Shown: positions 46,569 to 57,261 of the stretch, one piece after another
Layout of the letters: every line of letters begins with the position of its first letter
How positions within the stretch are numbered: the stretch's first letter is position 1
Origin: Grammothele lineata
Taxonomy: Eukaryota; Basidiomycota; Agaricomycetes; Polyporales; Polyporaceae
Direction of reading: 5' to 3'
Assembly (NCBI GenBank): GCA_002150815.3
Contig: NDFF03000328.1
Coordinates: 62,001-126,000, forward strand
DNA length: 64,000 nt
The notes under the pieces: model-generated
Seen by the model: the letters and a program-made list of their open reading frames with translations, nothing else
Database searches by the model: none
Told to the model about the DNA's origin: nothing
Translations under genes and position numbers: made by a program

Positions 46569-48917
46569 ATGAGCACCATGACCATGACCGTCTCAAACAC
46601 TCAACAACCCGGGCTGGGTATGACCGTGCCTCCATTCACGGCCCACGCCATCTCAGTTTCACTTCCAACATGGAATGATAACATTGGGTACGAAGAGGGG
46701 GAGAAGAGGGTGATAGACGCTATGGTCTCGGGATACCCTCGTTTCTTCATCCACCTTAGCACACGAAAGGTGAGTTTGCCTATGATCTAGCTCTGGATGC
46801 ATCTGTAGAGAGGATGGAACGCACCGCAGCTGCGAGCAACAATTTGCGGAGGTTAGCCCAATTCTCATGAACCTGAGAAGCAAGGTAAGTCGGCGGCCGG
46901 AACCATGAGATGATTCTGTACCGCACCCGGGGGGCCAATCATCCGTCTCCATGGATGACGTGCGTTCTGTCCACTCGAATGAGACTTTCGAGGGTGTCAT
47001 TTGAAGTATTGCGGTCAGGGATACATTACTAACGTTAGGTTCTGCAGTTGGCGACAATATGTGAACAAAAGTTCGGCGTCGAGGGGGAGCAATGTCTCCT
47101 CTGCCCAACGCGGCTAGTCGCAGAGCAGTGTCGCGAATTCATGATCGACCGTTCGACGAAAGAAGGTCACCCGATACCCGTCCGCCTTGTGCAATTCACG
47201 ATATTTGAAGACGAGAACGCTTCTTCTCAATCCGTGGAGTTGCACATAGTTCTGTTCCCCGGAGACGCATTCCCCTACGCGAAGCAGTTCTGGCAACACA
47301 CCGGCCTGTGCATCTCATCTCGTCTTTCCGATCGTTGTCTTTCTTTCCTCGGAGAGGATTCTCCTGGCTCTACCTCTCCTGTTGTCCCTCCGCCGCCAAA
47401 TCGCCTTCCAGTAAAGCCTGGCAACCGACACTATGCGGCGAAGAGCTTTAGCAAGTCTCCGCCGACTTCACCCCTCACTACAGGCTTCGGACGGGGAACA
47501 ATCAAGGATACCTCAGCCGAATTGTTCAACAAAGACCATCTCAACTATCTCGAAGAGCGCTACGGGCGCAACATGCCTCTAGAGTCGGCCGCGGCAGCCA
47601 AGCGTGCTATGCGTCGCCGTATAGCTGGTGTGCTGGTCCGTGACGCGCCGAGTGACTGGTCAACTGCCGGCGGACACGAAGTGGAGCTTGGACCAAGTAC
47701 CCGTGGTGTGGAGGGCGTAACAGAGGATGATGTGTTCCTCTACGCCGGTGGTATGTCGGCCATTTGGAGCGCACACCAGCTTGCACTTGCGACACGTCCA
47801 TCGGCGAAGAGCATATGCTTTGGGTATGTTGTACATATCCCATCGCCCGAGTTCCCCTCTAATGTGGACGATCAGATTCCCTTACACAGATACACTCAAA
47901 GTACTTGAAAAGTGGGGCCCGGGCTGTTACTTCTACGGGCATGGGCTTGATCAGGACATCGACGAAATGGAGGCGACGCTGGAAAAGGAGGCTCAGAAGA
48001 ATCCTTCGACCCCGCCCGCGCTGGCACTTTTCACCGAATTCCCATCGAATCCCCTTTTACGCACGGCCGATCTACCGCGACTGCGCAAGCTTGCGGACAA
48101 GTACGATTTCCTGCTCGTCGTAGACGAGACGATTGGAAACTTCGTCAATGTCGAGGTCCTTCCGTACGCCGATATTGTCGTCAGTTCCCTCAGCAAGATC
48201 TTCAGCGGTGACGCGAACGTCATGGGCGGCAGGTGAGAACCTCCACTCCTTCACCTGACTTTGTACTCGTCACTAACTGTGTGTTACCATAGCTTGGTCT
48301 TGAACCCCAAGGGTCGCCACTATGCCGCGCTCAAGGCACATATGGCCGCTCACTACGAAGACTCGTACTATGACGAGGACGCGATCTTCATGGAACGCAA
48401 CTCGCGCGACTTCCACCGTCGCATCGCCACCATCGACACCAACACGCTCGCCGTCTGCGAGTTCCTCCGCGCCCGCTCCCTCGCCGCCCACCCCTCTTCC
48501 ACCCCCGCACACCCAGTGGCGATCAAGGAGGGTTTCTACCCCAAGTGGACGACCCCGGAGCACTACGACCGCTGCCGCGTGCGCCTGCCCTCAGGGGAGC
48601 CCGCGGGCGGCTATGGCGGCCTCTTCTCGCTCACGTTCACCTCCTTGGGCGCGTCCCGCGCGTTTTTCGACGCGCTCCCGTGCTACAAGGGCCCCTCTCT
48701 CGGCACGAACTTCACGCTCGCGTCCCCGTACACGATCCTCGCGCACTACGCTGAGCTGGATTGGGCCGCCGGCTTTGGGGTCGAGGCGGGTCTAGTGCGC
48801 ATTAGTGTTGGTTTGGAGGAGCTCCCTACGCTGTTGGAGGGCTTCGGTGTGGCGTTGCGCGCGGCAGAGGCGGTTGTAGAGAAGGAAACGCAGGAAGCGG
48901 AGGGAAAGAGCAGCTGA
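46569..48917 (+). CDS. STR2: Cystathionine gamma-synthase (PLP-dependent, fungal long form)
   Basis: This enzyme of the transsulfuration route joins cysteine to an activated homoserine ester to make cystathionine; it is a cytosolic PLP enzyme. The exons are 46569-46769, 47048-47823, 47876-48232 and 48293-48917 (652 aa), with all phases consistent. The long N-terminal extension before the PLP fold is usual in fungal forms. Fold landmarks are [66 protein letters not shown] with the PLP-nitrogen Asp near residue 409, and [18 protein letters not shown] with the Schiff-base Lys near residue 433. The C-terminal domain ends [18 protein letters not shown], the usual Cys/Met-metabolism signature. The first exon was placed from the ATG at 46569; two more in-frame ATGs follow within six codons. 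The symbol is by function. Confidence 0.93.
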
Positions 48918-48967
48918 GAAGGAGATGTCGCGGACATTTAGATCATTTCGGACTTGACGTCCACAGA

Positions 48968-49028
48968 CCCCGTTCAACTCGGGGTGGATCCCCGTTCAAC
49001 CCGGGGCAGGACTCCGTTCAACTCGGGG
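48968..49028. repeat. Three tandem copies of a self-complementary 17-mer
   Basis: CCCCGTTCAACTCGGGG is repeated three times with a 22-bp period (48968-48984, 48990-49006, 49012-49028), with one or two changes per copy. Each unit has CCCCG/CGGGG arms around a 7-nt loop and could form a hairpin. The array lies between the convergent 3' ends of cystathionine gamma-synthase and the VPS3-like C-terminal gene, about 50 bp past the first stop, so a role in 3'-end formation is possible. I see no other copy in the window. Confidence 0.8.
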
Positions 49029-49135
49029 TAGTGGAAAAGCATTGTACAAAAGCACGCATCGTACCGTATCGTATGTACAACATCCTAAATACAGTCCCAT
49101 CCAACTGGCACAACACATTGCGTCTGCGGGCCACC

Positions 49136-52000
49136 CTACGGCCCGTCCTCCGCACGCGCTGGATCGATCTCGACCGTTTCCGCGTCGCTATCGTCCACGC
49201 CCTCCTGTGCTCCAGGCGCAAACCGTACGTGGTGCAACCCGACCTTCTCGTTGAACGACGCCGGCTCACCCTCAACGCGCTCCCCAAGCTCGAGCCCGAG
49301 CTCGGTACCCTTCTCGCCTCCATCCGCGTCTGCGTCTGCGTCGTCGTCGGACGCAGGCTCCTCGACGAGCGCGCCCTGCTCGCGGATGACGGCCCAGGTG
49401 CGGTCTGCGACGGCGAGGTTTTGCCCTGCGCTGATGGCCTTGACGATTTGGCCCTCGTGCCGCGCGTGCAGCGTGCGCCGGAGCGAGCGCGTGACGAATG
49501 TGGAGAGTACGCGGAGCGGCCACTCGGGCGGGATCATCGCGGTGACCTGTTCGAGACGCAGTCAAGGGGGTGAGCGAAGGTGTGCAAGACGAAGAACGGG
49601 ATGAGGGAGGACGCACGTCGAGCACGTCGAGGTTCATCGCTTGCGAGTTGAGCAGCTGCGCGGTACGATCCGCTGTTGCGTCCCTGGAAGACCCCACCGC
49701 CGTCAGTAAGTTGAGTGCGCAGCAAGAGCGCGCGAGTGGAAGCAAGACGTACCCTCCTGCCATGTACACCTCGAGCAGTATCATAACCAAATCTTTCTTC
49801 ACCTCCTCGTCCACCGTCTTCTGCTTGCGCATCGCACCCGTACCTGAAGATGGTGGTTTCCCGGGCGCCGCGAGGGGTGTAACGAGCGCGGCCCATGGCT
49901 GAAGGCCTGCGCGCTCGCCGACTTGTAGCGCGACCTTAGCGGGGACGACTTCGCCACCGAGCGTGCAGTAAGCCTCGGCGGACGTCGCATCGTTGAGGTC
50001 GTGCACGAGGATGGAAAGTGCTGATCGGTGGTTGCCGAGCTGTAGCATGCCGAAGGTCAGAGAGTTGGTCGGTGGAATGTGAGAGGGAATGGACGGACCT
50101 TGCCCTCCAGGATGGCAAGTTCTAGTTTGAGGATCTTGTTGTGTGCAGACAATCTTGAGCGGATCGTCTGAGGGTCATATATTGTCGAGCCTTGGAGGAA
50201 TAGGACGGTCTTCAACCGAATCCGCTTCGAATCCGAGTCGGGCGTTGTTGATGAGAAGTAGGCGAAGAAAGGGGTGTTAGATCGGCTGGAAGAGTAGGAG
50301 GACGCTGATGAAGGGATTCAGTTACTGCCCATGACCTAGGAGCCAAGATATTCACCTTTTGCACGCCAAAGCTTGGATATCGACTCGTCTGTTAGACATG
50401 TTACGAGCTGATCCGCGTACGCCATAGCGAGCTCTGTGTGGAGCTGTGCATCCTACAGGACAAGGATGAGCATGAAGCATGGCAACACTATGAAATTGAC
50501 AAACCGTGCTTCTCCGCTGGACAACTAGATGCTCCAGGAGTTGCGCACCAGCCGATGGACTAGATTCTCGTATCTGATGCAAAAGCAATCGGTCGTCGTC
50601 TGTTTTCCGTTTCGTAGGCATTGTCGATATAACAAGCTTCAACAGCAAAGGTCAGACAAGCTCATAGTAGCGACCCGAACAAACCAACCTTCAGGGCACG
50701 ATCGGAATCCTTCTTCACAAGCCATGACGTCCATCGTTGAATGAGACTCTTGTCCTTCTTCTCCGTTAATAGGTCAAATATTCGAGTCAGGGGGTCTTGG
50801 ACTTCAGGATCCCTGAACTCGCCGTCGACGAGTTTTGACCAGACGTCCAGTAGCTTCGCATCTTCCCCGCGCTTCTGGTAGAGTTTGCATAACACCCCAA
50901 CGCGTCGCGACTTGACGAGCTCAGGCTCGAGCTCGGCAAGATCAAGTGCGTTGGGCTGGTCGATGAGTGTGTTCAAGTCCGGCAGCTTCTCCATTGACAC
51001 GTGCAACTTTGCGAGTGCCGTGTCCACGACCTATTGCAAGGCAGAATCACATTAGCGCGCCTTGTTCCGTGCACACTACATGCGTCCGAGCAACGTACCC
51101 TCCGCATGGCCTGCGTGTGGGGCGTAACCGCGTCCACCGCGAGCTTCCGCCTCCACTTCTTCAAATACGACTCGAGCATGTCGCGCGCGGTCATGCTGAG
51201 GAGGTTCCGGAGCTCGACCGCGGGTGGGGCCTCTCGGGTATTGGGCTCGAGGTGCGGGGAGTAGTTCCTGACTAGGTTTTGCGCAACTACATCAGTCCCG
51301 ACGGGAGAGGGCATGCGGCGGGACCGGGGTAGAAAGGCAAGGTGAAGTCAATAGGGGGTGAATGGTTCAAGGCGCCGCAGAAGAGAGAGAAGGGGCTGCT
51401 CCCCGTCCGGCGGAGGGCATGCAGACGCGCGGGGGAAGAGTGGTGTGATAGGTGAGGATACGCAGGAAGAATGCTATGGCACAAATGCTACTGTAGGAAA
51501 GGCGAGGGACGATAGACGACTCACTGATGTCGTCGACAGAGTCTTCCTGAGGCATGTGCTCCGCGACACCGGCCATGACGTCGACAGTATCGTCCTCGGA
51601 GAACAGGTTGCCGCGCAGCTCGGGGTAATAGCTGACGAGGACACGTGGATCGAGTTCTCCTTCGTATAGGCGGTTTCCAGCATCCTCGAAGAGAGTCTCT
51701 GTAAGACATTGGAAACCCAACCGTTGGTTCACGTAGCGCAACTCGTCCAGCTAGACGGCAGGTGAAGAAATGCATGAGCAGAAGCTGATAGGAACTCACC
51801 TCGTGCCTCTCGGCATTAAGCATAGACTGAAGCCTTTTTCGCTGTTGCTCCGCAAGGTCTGTGACATCCTCCAGGCGGTGGGCGAGCAAGAGAGCGTCGG
51901 CTTGAGAGATGAGGGTGGAGGGGAGGAGTGCTTGGACGGCATTGGAACCGTAGACGAGGACGTTCGCGCGGGGGTAATTAGGGTACTGTATGGTAGCCAT
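49136..52000 (-). CDS. VPS3: VPS3/TGFBRAP1-like protein, C-terminal (helical-repeat) half as a separate gene
   Basis: It corresponds to the part of a CORVET tethering subunit after the CNH domain. My ten exons are 52000-51800, 51750-51525, 51286-51099, 51030-50689, 50636-50505, 50452-50356, 50304-50099, 50039-49753, 49683-49617 and 49546-49136 (718 aa). Key stretches are VLVYGSNAVQALLPSTLIS, LRYVNQRLGFQCLTETLFED, DPRVLVSYYPELRG (Vps39_1-like), GAQLLEHLVVQRRST, SKRIRLKTVLFLQGS, NHRSALSILVHDLNDATSAE and IPPEWPLRVLSTFVTRSL with HARHEGQIVKAISAGQNL (Vps39_2-like). The N-terminal CNH domain is missing here and lies on the opposite strand at 52338-53848. The first exon starts MATIQYPNYPRANV, in the linker where relatives continue from the CNH domain. 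No stop or frameshift is seen. VPS39 is the alternative family assignment. Confidence 0.85.
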
Positions 52001-52337
52001 TACCGGTGCATTGAAGTAGGACGCGACGAGAGAAGATGAAGGAGTTTCAGCGAGAGGAAGAAGAGGTGGGTGGCGGACGAAGGACCGGACGTGGGCCGGA
52101 CGCCTCGAGGATTAATCGGGGATTAATATTCGAATTTCGCACGCGTAATAGCCGGACGCTCACGGCAAGGCACGCGCGAGACGCCCATTTAGTCGCGTCC
52201 TTCGACAATACAACCACCACCAACGTTGCACCGGTGACGTGACGGTACGAACAGCTGATTCACAGATCACAACAGAGGATTCAATACAGCAGGGCTTACG
52301 GATTCCCGGCTATCGTCTCTCGACATCCGCGGCATCG
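52001..52337. promoter_or_regulatory. Divergent region between the two VPS3 halves
   Basis: It is 337 bp between the ATG of the C-terminal half (minus) and the ATG of the CNH half (plus). One breakpoint of the presumed inversion should lie here. I saw no transposon end or obvious inverted repeat within it. Confidence 0.5.
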
Positions 52338-53848
52338 ATGACTTCGGCTCCGCAAAGGCCCGTTGACGTTCCACCTTACCAGCTACAGCCACTGCTTTCG
52401 GATGTGGTTGATAGCCTAAGCCGTTAGTAATCTCCTTTAAACGTAGCGACGTATGAACTCACTTTAATCTTAGGTGCTGCCGGCCATCCGGTGTACATAC
52501 GTTGCGCTCAGGCGATCGGTGCGTCGTTGTGATTTCCCATGGTTCCATAGCCCAGCTCACTGATATGGTCCGACGATGCAGGCTCTGAGATCTATGTTGG
52601 TTGCTCGAACGGCGAGCTTCTGAGGTTTGCTCTGCAACCAAGCACCTCTGGTGCGGTACGGCGTCCGCTTCAATTTCCCGAGTGCGAACTCACACGACAC
52701 GTAGCCAGATTCATATGCACTCCTCTCGCGACAATCCATACCAAATGAAAAACCTGTCGATGAGATTGTGCTTGCCCCGAGTATTTCACGCGCATTGGTC
52801 TTGTCCGGTACATTGAAATCCCTCGTGCTTACGATTATCCTGCCGCTAAGTCATGTTTCAGAACACCAGATTCACTTCTATACACTACCCACTCTAGACA
52901 TGGTCCCACTCAACCTGATCAAGCCGATACGTAACGTCGTGGCGTTTGCTGTCGACGAGCAGCATATCCGGCGCCCCCCACAGTTCATGAACGACATCCC
53001 CGTTCCCGTCGAGCCGATCGAATTCTGCGTCATTAAACGAAACGCCATCGCCCTTTATAGCCTTCGAGAACGGCTCTTCTTCCAGAAGGTCGGTCCCCTA
53101 TACGTCTTTCCAGCACTTCTTGTTAATGCTGAACCGTAGGAAATTCCCCTTCCCTCGGGCGGAGTGTACGCCCGGCGGTCAGGGAAGTCCCTCTGCCTCG
53201 CCGACCGGGAGAACTACAACGTCATCGACCTCGTTCAATCCTCCTTCATTCCACTCCTCCCTATCTCTCAGGCTCCAGATCCTACCGTCTCTGTGAAGCC
53301 TTCGATCACCGTTGTCAGCGATAACGAGTTCCTCATCCTGTCCTGGACCGGCGCGAGCACGCTCGGGGTCTTCATCACCGGTGACGGCGACCCCGTTCGG
53401 GGGACGCTCGAGTGGCCCAGCCATCCGGAGGCAGTGTGTACGTGTCACGTCCCTCACCTCAGATCTCTTCCCACCCGGGCTATGACTGCCTAACGCTAAC
53501 CCTACATCATCCTTCCGCACAGCGCTCGACTACCCCTATATCACGACGCTCCTGCCGAACGGCACGGTGGAGGTACACAGCGTCGAGACGCAGAGCATCG
53601 TCCAGGTCGTTCCTGCTCCGCCCGAGGACGCACGGTCGCCGCTGGCGGGAGATAGGAAGGCGCTCATTGCGTGCCTAAACGGCTTCTTCGTCCCGTCCAC
53701 ACAGCGTTCCGAAAAGCTTCGCGGGACGCCGATTCGGCTCTTGCGGAAACCGCAGACAGTGCAGCGGGAAGATAAGAGAGACAGCGAAGGAGGATCTGTG
53801 GGAGGGGGCCGCGAGCTGTCCAGTGTCCCGGATATCCCGGCATTGTGA
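52338..53848 (+). CDS. VPS3: VPS3/TGFBRAP1-like protein, N-terminal CNH-domain half as a separate gene
   Basis: This carries the citron-homology (CNH) domain of a CORVET subunit and then stops. The seven exons are 52338-52422, 52474-52518, 52582-52650, 52709-52807, 52862-53088, 53140-53437 and 53523-53848 (382 aa). It starts MTSAPQRPVDVPPYQLQPLL. Blade-like segments are SEIYVGCSNGELLRFALQ, KPVDEIVLAPSISRALVLS, EHQIHFYTLPTLD, NLIKPIRNVVAFAVDEQHI, FCVIKRNAIALYSLRERLFF, ITVVSDNEFLILSWTG and YITTLLPNGTVEVHSVETQS. It ends with GFFVPSTQRSEKLRGTPIRL and a charged linker that stops at SSVPDIPAL. In relatives the chain continues directly into the part found on the other strand at 52000-49136. Several small exons depend on hand-chosen splice sites, but every join restores family-like sequence. 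Confidence 0.85.
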
Positions 53849-55913
53849 ATACTGTGCGGTCGGGTCAACGATACAGATCCTGGAGGTAGTATGGCAAGCA
53901 GTGTTGAGTCAGCGTTGCGAACGTCAAGTCAGTGCTACATCACTGGCATGTGAGCCTCTGAATTTATCCTGTGCTTAACTGTATTGTGACCGGGCTGACG
54001 ACCCTCTGTGCAACAATCAGCCGAGTCCACGGGTAGTGGGTACATTGTGGACGCGTGAGAAGTTCAATGTGGTTATGATCCTTAGCCCACCCGACTGTCT
54101 TCCGCCGCAGATATGTGGGATTCGAAGGTGATGGGTAATCACACAGCCAACATTACGTTTGAGTGTATCGTGATTAGTATGAACACAGGTATACGCAGGT
54201 TCCTCTGGGGCGGTGCTAGGGTCTACTAGGGTTTAGAACACATCCCAAGAGACGAAACCTCACGTAACAAGGCATGATACGGAATTGCTAGAAGGACCGG
54301 AGCGGTTATCCGTGTGGCATTGGTATGGCCATCAGAGATCGAAGCCGAAGATCGAAGCCTCGTTGTTACCAGGAAGATGTTCCAGCAACACTATTACACA
54401 TCCCCATCCTTTTGGAATAGACGCATTGCTGAGGATACCGCCTAAGACGTCCTAGGGTGGACATGTTACCCCTGAATGGTGTATAAGGTTGCATGCACGA
54501 TTCTGGGACTGGTATGACTTTGGGTCTGGTCGTACTAGGAATGGCGATTGATGCCCACCGGTCGAGGGCACGTTGTGAGAGTACTCCGCTCAGAGCTTGC
54601 GCGATATTCCAGGGGTAAAAGTATATAGGCAATCTGAACAGGCCCCATCGCCCGAGAGCTACACTGGTATTCCTTCATCATTGTCTCTTGCCCACCGCCT
54701 GGTGATATCTCCATCCACAATGTCGTCCTCCAACGAGTCTATTTTTCGCTCATCGGAATTCTCAGTCACCCCGCAAGACGATCTGTACATTCTCGTCCCG
54801 TTGTCCGAATACCTTGGCATGTTGTTGTACTTGTCCTCGTCTGTCGACTGCGGCTGATACAATATCATGCGGCAGGCATGACTGAGTGCCTTCGTAAGGC
54901 CGAGCCCCTCTCGGTTTCCGGGCTCACCCTGCCTTCCCCTGAAGGCCCCGCAACCATTGTGTCTACAGGTTCCATCCTCTCTCGTCCCGGTACGGCAACT
55001 GGAGCGACAAGCTACGGCACGCAAGCGTATGGCTTTGGTAATATCCCTGGCCGGCGTGCGACTCGGAGGGTCAGGACCGCGGTCAGTACCTCCTGCTGTG
55101 GCGTGTGCGATTGAGTCCGCCGCCCTTGTCCTTAAGCGAGAGAGACTTACACATTGGCCACTCAACTCAATGTTCTGGTAGTGCAACCACTGCCACGAGG
55201 CGCGCAAGACATGCAGTGATACCCGCCCCTGTAATCGCTGCAAGCAACACGGCTTAGCTACGTCGTGCACGGACCGCCCACGAAAATTGCGTACTTCCCG
55301 CGGGCACGGACGGACCGCCCACAAGGTCTCCGGAACCAGTTATCCTGCGGCGGGTGGGGATGAATATCCGAGTAGGGATTGTTTCATTTGCGTTCTAACC
55401 GATTTCAATTTGACGGGTTCGTTCGACGCAGCTGCCTATGCTGGAAACGTGTTCGACAACGGGGCCGTCCCCCAGGCGTTCGCACCGCTGGATGGCTTTG
55501 GACAAGCTCGTTTCAATCCGTGTAGTTACGAAAACACCATGAGCTTTTACGCTAGAGGGACATCTTGACTGATCCTGTTGTATTGTAATGAATGACTGTA
55601 ACTGTACTCCATGTCCATAGCCCAAACCTTCATCCAGTTCCCAGCGACAAAGTCACGTATGGGGTGTATTTTATGTTGAGTCTGGCGTAGCGGGAGAGTG
55701 TAATGAGCGTTCATGACATCCTTGGACCGGCTCTACGTCCATGCACAACACCGCGTGAGAGACGTCCTTATTTTGGCACGGCTGCGGACGTCACGCTAGT
55801 TGGTGAGAAGAAGTAGCGAGGGGCAGATGAACATTATTGCGTCTATGATACAACAGTAATCCGTCCATGAGGTCGGACAACGCCCGCACCCTAAGAGAAC
55901 GTATCCAAGGCTA
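53849..55913. other. 2-kb region without a supportable gene
   Basis: Short open frames occur on both strands. Two look protein-like: one starting MSSSNESIFRSSEFSVTP near 54.72 kb and one ending ENTMSFYARGTS at 55568 (both plus). I could not join them by phase-compatible introns and saw no domain. The region contains the 3' flanks of the CNH gene and of the minus-strand gene at 55914, and the second breakpoint of the presumed inversion may lie near its left edge. Confidence 0.35.
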
Positions 55914-56862
55914 TCATGGGACATACACTTCGCTTCCAGATATGCTAGCTGAACTCACCGATAGAACAATGAGACCGCCAGAGACAGGCTATGGAGGAAA
56001 ATAGGAGGTATGGGTGGCGTCGCATCTGCTCGCCAACAGTTTGCATGCGCCAATTGCCCCAAAGATGCCCTTTGGAAGCGCGTTAACCCAGAGAGCGCGG
56101 AAGAGAATGACAAAGCGTTATACGTACCAAAACACGTAAGGCGAGACGGGGTAGGTACCCAGAGCCCGGTCTTCCCGTCCACAAACTACTATGCACTTGC
56201 CAGTAATACTTGTGCCTATTGCGGGCCGCGAAATGTTGCTTCCACAAAGCCTGCCTGAAGGTACTTCTTGGATCAGGTAACTGTATAGCTCGAGACTGTG
56301 CCCGCCCCTCGGCCTTCCCTTGCGCGACTTGCAGGTACCTGTCTGTTCGCATGAGAACAGATCTGAGCCGACGGACGCTGATAAGGTGACCCTCCGATCC
56401 ATCTATAACCATGGATTGAGATATTATGATGGAGAGCGAGTGAGGCAGCATATACGCACCAGCGATGAAGAACTGCTTGTAATGTTTGATGCGCTCTGCC
56501 CTCTCCACCCCAACCCAATGTATGTACTTCTTCGTCGCCCGGATCGCAGCATCAAAGTCCCGAGGGGTTTTGAGCTTGCCAAGCTTGCCAATGCGTGTCA
56601 TTGCGGCGCTCTCCAGCGCCGACGCACGTTTCCATGCCGCCTTGTACCGTCGTACAGATTCCTCGGACTCCTTCTTGTGCTTTTGGCAGTAGCGCTGTTG
56701 CTTCCCTTCTATCCGTCGAACCCAAGAGGGACACAGAGCTCCGGTCTCCTCTTCGACGGCTCGGCAGAACCTCCAGGTGGTCGGGAGTTTGTCTCGAGGC
56801 AGAGGCTCAGGTAGGTCGTCGTGCTCTATTTCATGAGGATGATGATGACTCAGTCGAGGCAT
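55914..56862 (-). CDS. Cys/His-headed coiled-coil protein, paralogue 3
   Basis: The exons are 56862-56460, 56402-56128 and 55988-55914 (250 aa). Head: C-X10-C-X14-C-X2-H (Cys33, Cys44, Cys59, His62), reading RFCRAVEEETGALCP and then QRYCQKHKKESEESVRRYK. This aligns with the heads of the genes at 18264 and 19793. After IKHYKQFFIA comes a phase-1 intron at the same place as in paralogue 2 (after KRFFHAS), then DGSEGHLISVRRLRSV aligned to DEGHVQWIEGLEADL. Exon 3 (75 nt, compared with 78 and 57 nt in the others) gives a weak hydrophobic end, LALRVLPVSGGLIVLSVSS. It is less convincing as a membrane helix, and if its intron is retained the protein instead ends at 56083. The copy is diverged but the exon structure supports common origin. 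Confidence 0.65.
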
Positions 56863-57261
56863 GCAGCGTGAGAGGAAACACGGAAGACCGGGACAAAGGA
56901 GGTAAGGATGGCAGCGGCGACGACGACGACGACAAAGTCGAGGGTGTATGCATAGTGGCCGAAAGCTGGAATAACGTGTCCGACTCGCGCCGAGGGACAT
57001 CTCAAGATCACGTGACTTGGCTCTTTTGACCGGTCCGTCTCATCTGAGTGCAGGCCATCTCTGGCTCTTCAGAGCTTTGAGGTTCAGCGCTGCAGCGTCC
57101 AACGTCCAACGTCAACATAACCGCACTCTAGTCATAAGGCTTGAGGGAGTTTTGGCTGATGTATCACAGCAAGAAAGCAAGAGAGTAAGGAAGCAAAAAA
57201 TGTAGTACAGTGTTCAAGGTGTTACAAAATCATACTAATGGGTAGTACGGTATGAATCGGT
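56863..57261. other. Spacer
   Basis: It lies between the starts of the paralogue-3 gene and the 3' end of the adenylation-domain gene, both on the minus strand. No gene is seen. Confidence 0.5.

Noticed and set aside
48968..49028. CRISPR array
   Set aside because: Only three short units, 5-bp spacers and a eukaryotic setting.
54659..55324. 221-codon minus-strand open frame
   Set aside because: Arg/Cys/Ser-rich without any recognisable segment; other frames in the same stretch are equally open for shorter spans.
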